Assembly (NCBI RefSeq): GCF_009176305.1
Contig: NZ_BLAJ01000002.1
Span: forward strand, 1,074,300 to 1,138,299
DNA from: Martinezella dioscoreae
GTDB lineage: Bacteria > Pseudomonadota > Alphaproteobacteria > Rhizobiales > Rhizobiaceae
Direction: 5' to 3'
DNA length: 64,000 nucleotides
Part shown: in pieces, positions 22,103 through 30,950 of the stretch
Numbering within the stretch: the first letter of the stretch is position 1
How the letters are laid out: the number at the start of each line of letters is the position of its first letter
Notes under the pieces: generated by a model
The model's input: only the letters and a program-made list of their open reading frames with translations
What the model was told of the DNA's origin: nothing
Database searches by the model: none
Program-made: the position numbers and the translations under genes

Positions 22103-22996
22103 ATGCGCCGACGCCTCATCCCTGACATCGTCAATCTTCAAGCATTCGAATGCGCGGCGCGCCATCAGAATTTCTCGCGTGCCGCCGAAGAACTCAATCT
22201 GACGCAAAGCGCCGTCAGTCGCCAGATCAGCGATCTCGAGCAGCAGACGGGCCTGAAGCTGTTCGAGCGTGTCCGCCAACGCGTCGTGCTGTCCGAGGCC
22301 GGACTTCGGCTGTTGCCGGAGGTGAAGGATCTGCTCCTGCGTTCGGAGCGGCTGATGATCGGCGCCGTCGCCGCCGGCCAGATGAAATTATCTCTGAAGG
22401 TCGCGACCTTGCCGACCTTCGGCACACGCTGGCTGGTGCCGCGCCTCGGCCGATTTCTTGATAAACATCGCGATGTCGCCGTCACAGTGGAATCGCGCTC
22501 CAAGCCCTTCAATTTTGAGGAGGATAATTTCGATCTTGCCATTCACTACGGCCTGCCGGCATGGGCGGGAGCCGTCGCGACTTTTCTTTGCAACGAAACC
22601 GTGCTGCCCGTTGCCAGCCGCGAGCTTGCTGGGCGGCTGGGTCTGATCTCGCCGGACGAGTTGGCAGGAGCGCCACTGCTGCACCTGACGACGCGTCCGA
22701 AGCTCTGGGCGCAGTGGTTCGACCTGCAGGAGCTGCCGACGGAGAATGCCTATCCCGGCGCGCGCTTCGACCAGTTTTCCATGATCATCGCAGCCGCCAT
22801 TGCGGGGCTCGGTGTGGCGCTCCTGCCGACCTATCTGATCGAGGACGAGCTCAAGGCCGGCACGCTTCTGCCGCTGTTTAATCTGCCGATGCCGACCGAG
22901 AACAGCTATTATGTGGTCATGCCGGAAAAGAAGCAGACGAACGAGACGGCGACATTGTTCCAGGACTGGCTGTTGAGCGAGGTGACGCCGCAATGA
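22103..22996 (+). CDS. LysR-family transcriptional regulator (GcvA-like)
   Basis: A 297-residue LysR protein with an N-terminal helix-turn-helix (NLQAFECAARHQNFSRAAEELN, split at residues 9-30, then LTQSAVSRQISDLEQ) and an effector domain of the GcvA type (TLPTFGTRWLVPRL, FDLAIHYG). Start choice lies between 22097 and 22103. It diverges from hglS, so it is the likely activator of the lysine operon, with the Lrp protein at 12844 covering the other transcription unit. The effector (2-aminoadipate or 2-oxoadipate, for example) is unknown. Confidence 0.87.
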   Translation: MRRRLIPDIVNLQAFECAARHQNFSRAAEELNLTQSAVSRQISDLEQQTGLKLFERVRQRVVLSEAGLRLLPEVKDLLLRSERLMIGAVAAGQMKLSLKVATLPTFGTRWLVPRLGRFLDKHRDVAVTVESRSKPFNFEEDNFDLAIHYGLPAWAGAVATFLCNETVLPVASRELAGRLGLISPDELAGAPLLHLTTRPKLWAQWFDLQELPTENAYPGARFDQFSMIIAAAIAGLGVALLPTYLIEDELKAGTLLPLFNLPMPTENSYYVVMPEKKQTNETATLFQDWLLSEVTPQ

Positions 22997-23224
22997 TGCC
23001 GGAATGATCCTCCGAAATTAATCTGCATGGACCACAAGTGCCTATCGCTCTTTTGAGTTCGCATGGCGAACCGGGCCACCTGCTACGGCTTGCAAATGAC
23101 AGCGCATGCAGACAGCGCTGATACGCTAGCCTTGTCTACATTCGAGGCCGAGAATCGTGCTTAAATACAGGGAGGCAAGGCCATACACCATGGCCGCAAG
23201 GTCGTTTCCGGTCGGGTGGGGGCA

Positions 23225-23806
23225 ATGACGACAAGCGAACAGACGGAACTAGAGGATATAGTCTTCAGAAGTCCATTGCTCATCTCGCTTCTCCGGCGCT
23301 GGGATGAGATTGCGCTGCCAGATTGCTGGCTGGTGGCGGGAGCCATTGCCCAGACCGTTTGGAATCATGCCTTCGGGCTGCCCCTGTCTCATGGGATCAA
23401 TGACCTCGACATCGTTTATTTCGATGCCGATGATCTCTCTGAACAAGCGGAGGCCAGTCATGCCGCACGGGTCCGCGCGATGTTTCCCGATTTGCCGGTC
23501 TGGATCGATGTGAAGAACGAAGCCCGGGTTCATTGCTGGTACGAAGCGAAGTTCGGATACCCGATCCCGCCTTACAAATCGACCCTAGACGCCATCACCA
23601 CTTTTCCGACCACGGCAACCGCCGTGGGATTGCGCTCCAATAGTCACCGTTGTCTGGATTATTGTGCTCCGTTCGGTCTTTCCGATCTGCTGAATGGCGT
23701 CGTCCGCCCCAATAAGAAGCAGATCACGCAGGCCATCTACGAGCAGAAAGTCAATCGCTGGATTGCAGTCTGGCCGAGGCTGACGGTCGTGGGCTGGGAC
23801 GGCTGA
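23225..23806 (+). CDS. Nucleotidyltransferase-fold protein (COG3575/DUF925 type)
   Basis: A 193-residue protein. LVAGAIAQTVWNH followed by GINDLDIVYFDADD near residue 60 forms the G..x(n)DxD metal-binding pattern of minimal nucleotidyltransferases, and the FPDLPVWIDVKNEARVHCWY stretch near 83 is characteristic of this family. No substrate is known for the group. A GTG three codons upstream is an alternative start. It ends 39 bases from a convergent gene and seems monocistronic. Confidence 0.7.
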   Translation: MTTSEQTELEDIVFRSPLLISLLRRWDEIALPDCWLVAGAIAQTVWNHAFGLPLSHGINDLDIVYFDADDLSEQAEASHAARVRAMFPDLPVWIDVKNEARVHCWYEAKFGYPIPPYKSTLDAITTFPTTATAVGLRSNSHRCLDYCAPFGLSDLLNGVVRPNKKQITQAIYEQKVNRWIAVWPRLTVVGWDG

Positions 23807-23845
23807 GGCGTATCGAGGCTCAGCCACGCGAGTTCCGAGCGAATG

Positions 23846-24763
23846 TCAGATCATGTCGAATATGGCCGATGCTACGACGACTTCCGTGCCCGCGAGGCCG
23901 ACCGAACAGAAGAGCGTGGTGTCGAGAGGAGATGTTCTGCCGGCCACATGACCGGCGACTATGGCTGCAAGGTCGAGCATTCGCTCGTCGTGTATGGTTC
24001 CGGAAAGGAAAAATGGGGACGCATAGGCGCGCGTTTGCTCCGGAGAATCCGTGGCGATGATGCTGGCCATGTTCGCGACGTCCAGGCCGAGTTCATGTCC
24101 CTTGAGCGTCTTTGGGCCGATCGTATTGATGTGGACGCCGGCTTTTAAATCCGAAGCATCGATCACCGGCATGTCGCTGCTCGTTGCGCATAACACGATA
24201 TCGGCATCGGCCACCGCTTCTGCGGCACTTGAAACCGGTTTAACGGCAATGCCGAGTTGCAATTGCATCTCCTCAGCGAAGGCGGCGCAGTTTCTTGGGT
24301 TTCGGCTAAAGACGCGGGCAGAGCCTATGTCGCGAACGGCGGCAGCGGCAATGAGCTGCGTTCGCGCCTGCGCACCGCTACCAATGATGCCGACCGTGCG
24401 GGCGGTCGCAGCGCTGAGGTGACGGATGGCTATGCCTCCTATTGCCCCTGTCCTGATCTGGCCGAGCCGTTCGCCCAGGATGATCCCTTGAAGTTCTGCG
24501 GTGTCAGCACGCCAAACAGCGACCACTTGTGAATGCTGCCCGCCGGTAAAAGTCTCGTAGGCGCGAAAGCCGGCAAGCGGCCGTTCGCCATCGATGCCGC
24601 CGACGGTAAACACGATGTCTCCACGATCGGGAAAGGAGACGTGATGGCGGGGTGGGGACACCAGCTTGCCGGCGGCCTTGGCCCGGAAGGCTGCTTCCAA
24701 GGCATCGATTGCCCGACGCATGACTGCGGCAGGACATAAATCCTCGTCTTTCAATATCTTCAT
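23846..24763 (-). CDS. Ornithine cyclodeaminase / mu-crystallin family protein
   Basis: A 305-residue NAD(P)-binding protein of the OCD/mu-crystallin family. The Rossmann motif VGIIGSGAQARTQL begins near residue 124; the preceding substrate region includes GERLGQIRTGAIGGIA. Members include ornithine cyclodeaminase, alanine dehydrogenase, ketimine reductases and D-nopaline-type enzymes, so the reaction cannot be read from sequence. It lies 37 bases downstream of argG in the same direction, so it may act on ornithine, arginine or a related imino acid. Confidence 0.82.
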   Translation of the reverse strand: MKILKDEDLCPAAVMRRAIDALEAAFRAKAAGKLVSPPRHHVSFPDRGDIVFTVGGIDGERPLAGFRAYETFTGGQHSQVVAVWRADTAELQGIILGERLGQIRTGAIGGIAIRHLSAATARTVGIIGSGAQARTQLIAAAAVRDIGSARVFSRNPRNCAAFAEEMQLQLGIAVKPVSSAAEAVADADIVLCATSSDMPVIDASDLKAGVHINTIGPKTLKGHELGLDVANMASIIATDSPEQTRAYASPFFLSGTIHDERMLDLAAIVAGHVAGRTSPLDTTLFCSVGLAGTEVVVASAIFDMI

Positions 24764-24800
24764 TGCGGATGGACCTCGTTAAGACAGCCATTCTGCAACC

Positions 24801-26048
24801 TCAAGCGCAGTCGAGGTCAATAGCAGGCGCAGCCATCCTGGCGTTTCGCATTGCCCAGCTCTTCAGGCGCAAGCCATTGAGTTTGATGAAGCCCTCGGCG
24901 TCATGGTGGTCGTACGCTCCGGAGCTTTCCTCGAAGGTGACGAGGTCGGTCGAGTAGAGCGAGGCTGGCGAGGCGCGCGCGATCACGCTGGCTGAGCCCT
25001 TGTAGAGCCTGAGCGTCACTTCGCCGCTGACATGGATTTGGCTCCGATCGATCAATGCCTGCAGCATTTCCCGCTCGGGCGAATACCAAAAGCCATTATA
25101 GATCAGCGCGGCGTAGCGGGGCATGATCTCGTCCTTCAAATGTGCAGCGGCGCGGTCGAGCGTGATGGATTCGATCCCGCGATGGGCGGCGAACAGGATC
25201 GTGCCACCCGGAGTTTCGTAAACGCCGCGCGACTTCATCCCGACGAAGCGGTTCTCGACGAGATCGATCCCGCCGATCCCATGCCTGCCGCCCAATTCGT
25301 TGAGCTTTGTCAGCAGTGCCGCTGGTGCCATTGCTTCGCCGTTCACGGAGACCGCATCGCCCTTTTCAAAGCCGATGACGACGATTTCCGGCTCGTTTGG
25401 TGCCTCCAGAGGATCGACGGTGCGCTGATAGATATAGGATGGCGCGATTTCAGCCGGGTCTTCCAGGACCTTGCCTTCGGTGGAGGTGTGCAGGAGATTC
25501 GCGTCGGTCGAAAAGGGAGCCTCGCCGCGCTTATCCTTCGGCACAGGAATTTGATGCGCTTCGGCATATTCGATCAGCTGAGTGCGCGATTGGAAGGCCC
25601 ACTCGCGCCATGGCGCGATGATCTTGATCGATGGATCGAGCGCATTGGCCGCCAGTTCGAAACGCACCTGATCATTGCCCTTGCCTGTGGAGCCGTGGGC
25701 AATGGCATCGGCACCCACCTCGCGTGCGATATTGATGAGATGCTTGGCGATCAGGGGGCGGGCGATGGAGGAGCCGAGGAGATATTGCCCCTCATAAAGC
25801 GCGTTTGCCCGGAACATCGGGAAAACGAAATCCCGAACGAATTCCTCGCGGACATCCTCGATCCTGATATCTGTCGCGCCCAATTGCTCGGCCTTTCGGC
25901 GGGCGGGCTCAAGCTCCTCGCCCTGGCCAAGGTTGGCGGTAAAGGTCACGACTTCGCAGCCGTAGGTTTGCTGCAGCCATTTCAGGATGATGGATGTGTC
26001 CAGTCCTCCCGAATAGGCGAGCACGACTTTCTTGAGCTTTTTCGACAT
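24801..26048 (-). CDS. argG: Argininosuccinate synthase
   Basis: A 415-residue enzyme with the N-terminal PP-loop [10 protein letters not shown] at residues 11-20, the [14 protein letters not shown] citrulline/aspartate-binding segment near 120 and [15 protein letters not shown] further on. It condenses citrulline and aspartate with ATP to argininosuccinate. I start it at 26048; the open frame upstream has no family similarity. Its linkage to an OCD-family gene and a divergent Lrp regulator is unlike a housekeeping argG. This may be a second, regulated copy, which the window alone cannot settle. Confidence 0.93.
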   Translation of the reverse strand: MSKKLKKVVLAYSGGLDTSIILKWLQQTYGCEVVTFTANLGQGEELEPARRKAEQLGATDIRIEDVREEFVRDFVFPMFRANALYEGQYLLGSSIARPLIAKHLINIAREVGADAIAHGSTGKGNDQVRFELAANALDPSIKIIAPWREWAFQSRTQLIEYAEAHQIPVPKDKRGEAPFSTDANLLHTSTEGKVLEDPAEIAPSYIYQRTVDPLEAPNEPEIVVIGFEKGDAVSVNGEAMAPAALLTKLNELGGRHGIGGIDLVENRFVGMKSRGVYETPGGTILFAAHRGIESITLDRAAAHLKDEIMPRYAALIYNGFWYSPEREMLQALIDRSQIHVSGEVTLRLYKGSASVIARASPASLYSTDLVTFEESSGAYDHHDAEGFIKLNGLRLKSWAMRNARMAAPAIDLDCA

Positions 26049-26135
26049 CGGCTTCCGTCTCCATGTTGACGGCTGGAACGATAGGCCAATCCTCGCGCAA
26101 TGAGCTTGCGAAGAGTTCAATAATACGAGAGAATT

Positions 26136-26150
26136 TGGCATATTATGCCA
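26136..26150. promoter_or_regulatory. Perfect 15-bp palindrome, probable operator of the Lrp-type regulator
   Basis: TGGCATA-T-TATGCCA lies in the divergent region between argG and the Lrp-type gene, 26 bases before the regulator start codon and about 90 before argG. Lrp/AsnC proteins bind such symmetric sites, so it is a strong candidate for autoregulation and argG-OCD control. Confidence 0.65.
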
Positions 26151-26175
26151 CTCAATCGGCAGTAGGAGCTATGTT

Positions 26176-26646
26176 GTGTCAACGACTTTGGACGAGATCG
26201 ACCGGCGTATCCTCAGGGTGCTGCAGCGCGACGGACGCATTTCCAATGTGGACCTCGCGAGGGAAGTGGGGCTCTCGCCGTCACCCTGTCTTCGCCGCGT
26301 GCGATTGCTGGAGGATGCAGGCATCATCGATCGCTATGTGGCCGTTCTCGACCCGGCAAAGGTGGGTGCGGGCCTCACCGTGTTCGCCCGCGTCTGGTTC
26401 AAGACGCAGGATGCGCAAGTCACCCTCCAATTTGCGGAGGCGGTCAGGCGGTTTCCTGAAGTCATGGAATGTTATCTGACGACGGGCGAATGCGATGCCG
26501 TCCTGCGCATCGTCACGACTGATCTGCACAGCTATTGGCGGTTTCAGGCTGACCACTTGACGCGCATCCCGAGCGTATTGAACGTCAAGACCGATGTGCC
26601 AATGGAAACGCTGAAGCGAAGCTTTGAGCTGCCCTTGGTCTCGTAG
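26176..26646 (+). CDS. Lrp/AsnC-family transcriptional regulator
   Basis: A 156-residue regulator: LDEIDRRILRVLQRDGRISN and VDLAREVGLSPSPCLRRVRLLEDAGII form the DNA-binding part and VMECYLTTGECDAVLRIV the ligand-binding RAM core. It starts at GTG with AGGAG 7 bases upstream. It diverges from argG and the OCD-family gene and has a perfect palindrome in the promoter region. It probably senses an amino acid such as arginine or ornithine; that ligand is inferred. Confidence 0.9.
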   Translation: MSTTLDEIDRRILRVLQRDGRISNVDLAREVGLSPSPCLRRVRLLEDAGIIDRYVAVLDPAKVGAGLTVFARVWFKTQDAQVTLQFAEAVRRFPEVMECYLTTGECDAVLRIVTTDLHSYWRFQADHLTRIPSVLNVKTDVPMETLKRSFELPLVS

Positions 26647-26775
26647 CATTGCAGCTAGCTGTCGGCCCATTATGGCGGCGGCGAAGTGCCGTTCAGCGTG
26701 CGTAGCCGGTTCCTGTCTGCTCGCACCCTGGCGGGCATATCGAACCCGCAAGACAATTGATGTTTGGAGAGCGAA

Positions 26776-27525
26776 ATGAGCATATTCGAAACGGCGATGC
26801 AGGCGACACGCCCGGTTCTCGCCAGCCGTTTTCGGGGCTATTCCTTTGCCTTTGTCTCAGGGTCGATCATACGAGGCGAAGGAAGAAAGGGCTCGGACAT
26901 TGATCTGGTCGTGGTCTTTGATCAGCTCGAAACCGCTTGGCGCGAGACCTTTATCGAGGGCGACTTTCCGTTCGAAGCGTTTGTTCACGACCCGGAGACG
27001 CTCAGCTGGTTTTTCGAGAGCGATATTGTGCGTGGCTATCCCGTTATTATTCATATGGTTGCGACAGGCCAGATCCTCGGGCCAAATCCTGACAAGGGGC
27101 AGGTCTGGAAGGACTATGCTATCGGCATCCTCCATAACGGCCCACCGAAGCTGGAAGGTGAGAAGCTGAATGCTTTGAAATATCAGATCACCGACCTTCT
27201 CGATGATCTGCGTGGGGAGCGGGCGGCCCCGGAGGTAGGCGCGATTGCCGCGCAACTCTATCAGCCTTTGGCCGACCTTATGCTGCTGGGACGAGGAAGA
27301 TGGTCGGGTAGGGGCAAATGGATTCCCCGCCTGCTTCGAGAGATGGATCGGGACCTGGCCGATAGGTTCGACGATGTCTTCGGGCGTGCTTCAGCCGGAG
27401 AGGTGGAGGCATTGTGCGGTCTCACACATAGCGAACTGGATCGGCATGGCGGCCCGTTTTTCGCAGGTGACAAGCGAATCGCGTCGCAACAGGCGAGACG
27501 CAAGAGCCTTGTGCCGCGCGGTTGA
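26776..27525 (+). CDS. Nucleotidyltransferase-domain protein
   Basis: A 249-residue protein with FVSGSIIRGEGRKGSDIDLVVVFD at about residues 27-50 (split here: FVSGSIIRGEG, KGSDIDLVVVFD), the GS-x(n)-DxD signature of the polymerase-beta-like nucleotidyltransferase fold. The remaining helical part could be a substrate domain. Such proteins include antibiotic adenylyltransferases and toxin/antitoxin-type enzymes; no specific subfamily is recognised and no partner antitoxin gene is adjacent. GGAG lies 6 bases before the ATG. Confidence 0.7.
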   Translation: MSIFETAMQATRPVLASRFRGYSFAFVSGSIIRGEGRKGSDIDLVVVFDQLETAWRETFIEGDFPFEAFVHDPETLSWFFESDIVRGYPVIIHMVATGQILGPNPDKGQVWKDYAIGILHNGPPKLEGEKLNALKYQITDLLDDLRGERAAPEVGAIAAQLYQPLADLMLLGRGRWSGRGKWIPRLLREMDRDLADRFDDVFGRASAGEVEALCGLTHSELDRHGGPFFAGDKRIASQQARRKSLVPRG

Positions 27526-27545
27526 TCGTTATGCTCTGATCGAAA

Positions 27546-27563
27546 AATTTCAAGCTTGAAATT
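27546..27563. promoter_or_regulatory. Perfect 18-bp palindrome upstream of an LLM gene
   Basis: AATTTCAAGCTTGAAATT is self-complementary throughout and lies between the nucleotidyltransferase gene and the LLM gene, 85 bases before the latter's start. No loop or T-run is present, so it fits a dimeric repressor/activator site better than a terminator. The binding protein is unknown. Confidence 0.5.
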
Positions 27564-27647
27564 CTTCATGGCAACGCTAACACATTCCTATCGGGTCGCT
27601 GCGGATTTTGCAGGATAGACGCGAGGTGAACTCGGGAGGAAGCCACC

Positions 27648-28739
27648 ATGAAGACCCATCCGCTGAAGGGGCCGAACAGGCTGAAGCTCGGTGTTTTCTC
27701 GACCAACGCGGATGGTGGGCTTGCCATCACCGACGTGCCGGAGCGCTGGACGGCAGGATGGCAGGATAATCTGACCGCAGCACAGATCGCCGACCGGGCG
27801 GGGCTCGAATTCTTTCTGCCGATTGCCCGCTGGCGCGGTTTCGGCGGCAAGAACCGCGTTCGCGAATGGTCGTTCGAGACCTTCACCTGGGCTGCTGCGC
27901 TCTCGGCCGCGACCGAGCAGATCGGCCTTTTCATGACGGTGCACGTGCCGCTCGTCCATCCCCTTTATGCTGCCAAGTCGCTTGCGACCGTCGATCATAT
28001 CAGCCAAGGGCGCGCGGGGCTGAACATTGTCTGCGGCTGGAACCCGAAGGAATTCGGCATGTTCGGCGTGCCGCTGGTCGAAAAGGGCTACGACCAGGCC
28101 GCTGAATGGCTCGAAATTGTCGAAAGGCTCTATGCCACTGATGAGCCCATCGATTATGCCGGCACCTACTACAATCTGAAAGAGGCTGTCAGCCGCCCTG
28201 CTAGCCTGCAGGCGCCACGGCCGGTGACGATGAATGCGGCCTTCGGCGGCCCCGGCCGAGACTTTGCCGCGGCGCATTGCGACTATCTCTTCACCACCTT
28301 CACCGATATCGGTGACGCCGGAAAGCATGTTATTGATATCGCTGCACGGGCGGAAGGTAAAGGCAGGCAGGTCGGCGTTTATACGGTTTGTCACGTCGTC
28401 TGCCGCGAGACACAGACGGAGGCAGACGACTATTACACCCGTTATGCCGTGACTATGGCCGATCAGGCTGCCGTCGATCAACACATGGCCGGCAAGAAGG
28501 AGTTCTCGCAGTCCCATGATCGCGAGTCCTATGACCGTTACCGTCAGCGCTTTGCCGGTGGAGCAGGCAGCTATCCGCTGATCGGCACGCCGCAGCGCAT
28601 TGCCGAAGAGATGATCGCCATTGCCGAGCAAGGCTATGCCGGCATAGCCTTGTCCTTCGTCAACTATACGCAGGAACTGCCCTATTTCTGCGATCGAGTG
28701 CTTCCGATTCTGACGAAGGCTGGGCTCCGGGCGGGGTGA
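27648..28739 (+). CDS. LLM-class flavin-dependent monooxygenase (SfnG/RutA-like)
   Basis: A 363-residue luciferase-like enzyme. Near the N-terminus are LKLGVFSTNADGGLAIT and FFLPIARWRGFGG; GRAGLNIVCGWNPKEFGMFG near 120 and QYGIAL-like EQGYAGIALSFVNY near the C-terminus fit the group containing dimethylsulfone monooxygenase SfnG and pyrimidine monooxygenase RutA. It would use reduced FMN and O2. The gene appears monocistronic behind an 18-bp palindrome. The substrate is not known; sulfone or sulfonate desulfurisation would agree with other genes in the window. Confidence 0.82.
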   Translation: MKTHPLKGPNRLKLGVFSTNADGGLAITDVPERWTAGWQDNLTAAQIADRAGLEFFLPIARWRGFGGKNRVREWSFETFTWAAALSAATEQIGLFMTVHVPLVHPLYAAKSLATVDHISQGRAGLNIVCGWNPKEFGMFGVPLVEKGYDQAAEWLEIVERLYATDEPIDYAGTYYNLKEAVSRPASLQAPRPVTMNAAFGGPGRDFAAAHCDYLFTTFTDIGDAGKHVIDIAARAEGKGRQVGVYTVCHVVCRETQTEADDYYTRYAVTMADQAAVDQHMAGKKEFSQSHDRESYDRYRQRFAGGAGSYPLIGTPQRIAEEMIAIAEQGYAGIALSFVNYTQELPYFCDRVLPILTKAGLRAG

Positions 28740-29157
28740 ACCATCGGTTCGGTGCTTCGCGCCGCGGCCGCTCGCGAGAATGTGATCATCCTTCAATGAT
28801 GACTTGGCTATCCGGCAAGGGCTGATTTTCCAGGTCATTCGCGGTGATGTCGCTTTCATGCTGCGGCGTCGCAGGTGCGACATGTGTGCAACGCAGCAAA
28901 AAACGTGACGTCAAGGGGTTTACAAGCGTGGCCCTGGATGGGATTCTTTTAGACGAAGGGTGCTGCTTGATTGGAAGTGGCGTCATTCCCTTCAACCGGA
29001 TGCCGCTAGTCTTGGCTCCGATGTGCCGCAATTTTGCCGGCGCTTAACCGAACAAAATCAATCTGAAGCCGGAATGCGGGTGTTTCCGTGCCCGGCTGTT
29101 GCCTTGGTGCGCCCTGAAAATTACGAGGTCGGGGGCATAGAGAATGCGGGCTTTAAC
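28740..29157. other. Intergenic region, 418 bases
   Basis: Between an LLM gene and a gene for an exported protein. It contains a small hairpin near 28787-28803 and a TGACGTCA octamer at 28906-28913, neither of which I can assign. The open frame of the next gene extends into this region but shows no signal peptide or ribosome site until 29158. Confidence 0.45.
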
Positions 29158-29820
29158 ATGGGCTTCAAGTCAAAACGCGTCCTTCGCGGCGTTCTTGGTC
29201 TTCTTGCGAGTGTCAGCTTGCCGCAGGTGACCAAAGCCAGCGATCTGATGATCTGGTCGCCGGTCAAGGTCGCACCGAGAACATACAAGACCACTCTCGG
29301 TTTCCGGCTGCCGATGGCCTGGGATGTCAGCGCTGGCATGGATCTCGGACTTGGCAGCGCGGCCACCGGCGCCATCCTGCGCAGCAGCAGCCTGGCAACC
29401 CTATGGGGTACGGCAATCGACGATCACAAGCGCTTTTCGACCGCATGGCGCCGAGAGGTGTCATTGAGGGTCGACGCGCTCAACAGCACCGGAACGCTTT
29501 GCCTCGAACGCTCGCGGAGCTGGACGGTGTCGGAAAACCTGGACATGAGCACTTCGAGGTCGCTGAACGTAAATTATGCGGGCACGCGGAATGCGGCAAA
29601 CTCCATTACCGCGACACAAGCCGTGACCGTTGCGGTTCCGTGGACGGGGACGTCTCTATCTGCGATCGGCAATCTGAAGGACGTCGGCAGCGTCTTTTCC
29701 AGCACGGTCTCGTTTCGGCAGCCTTTGGCGCCGAACCTCAATTTCTCGGCCTCCTTCGCCGATCCGCAGACTTTGACGCCGGCTGGCAATGTGCGGCTGG
29801 ACTACCGTATCAAATGGTAG
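29158..29820 (+). CDS. Exported protein, possible outer-membrane beta-barrel
   Basis: A 220-residue protein with a signal peptide (MGFKSKRVLRGVLGLLASVS, cleavage near TKA-SD). The mature part alternates polar and hydrophobic residues in short strands with many Ser/Thr and aromatic turns (RTYKTTLGFRLPMAWDVSAG, SVFSSTVSFRQPLAPNLNFS), and the last residue is Trp after a hydrophobic alternation (VRLDYRIKW), as in small outer-membrane barrels. No family is recognised. An earlier in-frame ATG at 29074 would place the signal peptide internally, so 29158 is preferred. Confidence 0.6.
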   Translation: MGFKSKRVLRGVLGLLASVSLPQVTKASDLMIWSPVKVAPRTYKTTLGFRLPMAWDVSAGMDLGLGSAATGAILRSSSLATLWGTAIDDHKRFSTAWRREVSLRVDALNSTGTLCLERSRSWTVSENLDMSTSRSLNVNYAGTRNAANSITATQAVTVAVPWTGTSLSAIGNLKDVGSVFSSTVSFRQPLAPNLNFSASFADPQTLTPAGNVRLDYRIKW

Positions 29821-29912
29821 ATTCACGGGTTTCTAATTCGGCCCTTTCCTATCGCGGCAGGGAACAAATGCCTCTCGCGGAAGTTTAGAACGGGCAGGAC
29901 ATCGATCTTGCT

Positions 29913-29972
29913 CGAGGTGTCATGACCTCGCGAAGCCTGCCGCTGGTTCGACTCCCTGCCGGCGGCAGGCTT
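29913..29972. terminator. Two hairpins between convergent genes
   Basis: CGAGGT/ACCTCG (29913-29930) is followed by a perfect 11-bp stem AAGCCTGCCGC/GCGGCAGGCTT (29933-29943 with 29962-29972). They lie between the rightward exported-protein gene and the leftward MscS gene and probably end transcription of one or both. T-runs are weak. Confidence 0.5.
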
Positions 29973-29990
29973 AGCGTTCGAGCAGTAACC

Positions 29991-30830
29991 TCAGTCGGCA
30001 GGCCCTGTCGCCTCCGTTGGTGATTTGATCGTTATGTCGGGCTCGGCAAGCCTGGCCTTGAGCTTCGAGACCACATCGTGCCGGACATCGGACCACGACG
30101 TGGTGATTGCCCAATATTCGATGTTGAGCACGGCTTGATCGACGGCCAATTCGTCGAGAAAAACCTTCGGTGCCGGTGTGGTCTTGATGCGTTGATCCGC
30201 TTTCAGGATGTCGAGGATCGTTTTGCGGGCAAGATCGATGTCAATTTTCTCACCCATGGCAACGGACAATTGCTGGCGGCGGTCCGGCTCGCGGCTGTGG
30301 TTGATAATGGGCGTGTTCCAGAGCGTCGAGTTCGGTGCCATCAGATAGAGGCCGTCCGCCGTCCTCATCTCCGTGGCGAAGAGCCCGATTTCCTTGATGT
30401 AGCCTTTGACGTTCGTCGCCTCGATATATTCGCCGACCCGGAATGGCCGCAGGATCAGCAGCATGATGCCGGCGGCGATATTTTGAAGCGTGCCTTGCAA
30501 TGCCAGGCCGATCGCCAGGCCGGCAGCACCGAGAGCGGCGATGATGGAGGCGGTCTGAACGCCGAACTGGCCAAGGACGGTGATGAAGACAAGGATGAGC
30601 AAGCTGTAGTGCAGGACATTCTGGAAGAAGCTCGCGAGCGTTTCATCTATGCCGCGAATGCGCGAGATGACGCGGTAGGCCGAGCGGCTGATAATGCCCG
30701 CAAGAAGCCAGCCACCGATCAGAAGAATGATCGCGCCGAGAAGCGAAAATCCATATTGAACCGCGAGCGCCGAGGCCTGGTCGAGTGCCGTGCGAGTGGC
30801 GACGACGATATTGGTCGTTTGATCGTCCAT
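29991..30830 (-). CDS. Small mechanosensitive channel (MscS family)
   Basis: A 279-residue MscS-type protein. It has three predicted N-terminal helices, with the pore helix rich in Gly and Ala (AALGAAGLAIGLALQGTLQN near residues 91-110), followed by the beta domain (PFRVGEYIEA, APNSTLWNTPIINHS) and an alpha/beta C-terminus. It opens at high membrane tension to release solutes after osmotic downshift. I start it at 30830; upstream codons lack family similarity. The gene is the next one downstream of the GGDEF gene in the same direction, 120 bases away. Confidence 0.87.
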   Translation of the reverse strand: MDDQTTNIVVATRTALDQASALAVQYGFSLLGAIILLIGGWLLAGIISRSAYRVISRIRGIDETLASFFQNVLHYSLLILVFITVLGQFGVQTASIIAALGAAGLAIGLALQGTLQNIAAGIMLLILRPFRVGEYIEATNVKGYIKEIGLFATEMRTADGLYLMAPNSTLWNTPIINHSREPDRRQQLSVAMGEKIDIDLARKTILDILKADQRIKTTPAPKVFLDELAVDQAVLNIEYWAITTSWSDVRHDVVSKLKARLAEPDITIKSPTEATGPAD

Positions 30831-30950
30831 GTCAAAACTCCATCTTTCCCAGAGAGCCAAATGAGAAGTCGCGTTTTTGTTCCTGGCAACCGGGCGTATG
30901 AAACCCAACGGTTTCAATGGATTATGCGGGTCGGTCTCTATGCGGGAGCG

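Noticed and set aside
28906..28913. TGACGTCA octamer
   Set aside because: A single short palindrome with no neighbouring repeat and no known bacterial role at this position.
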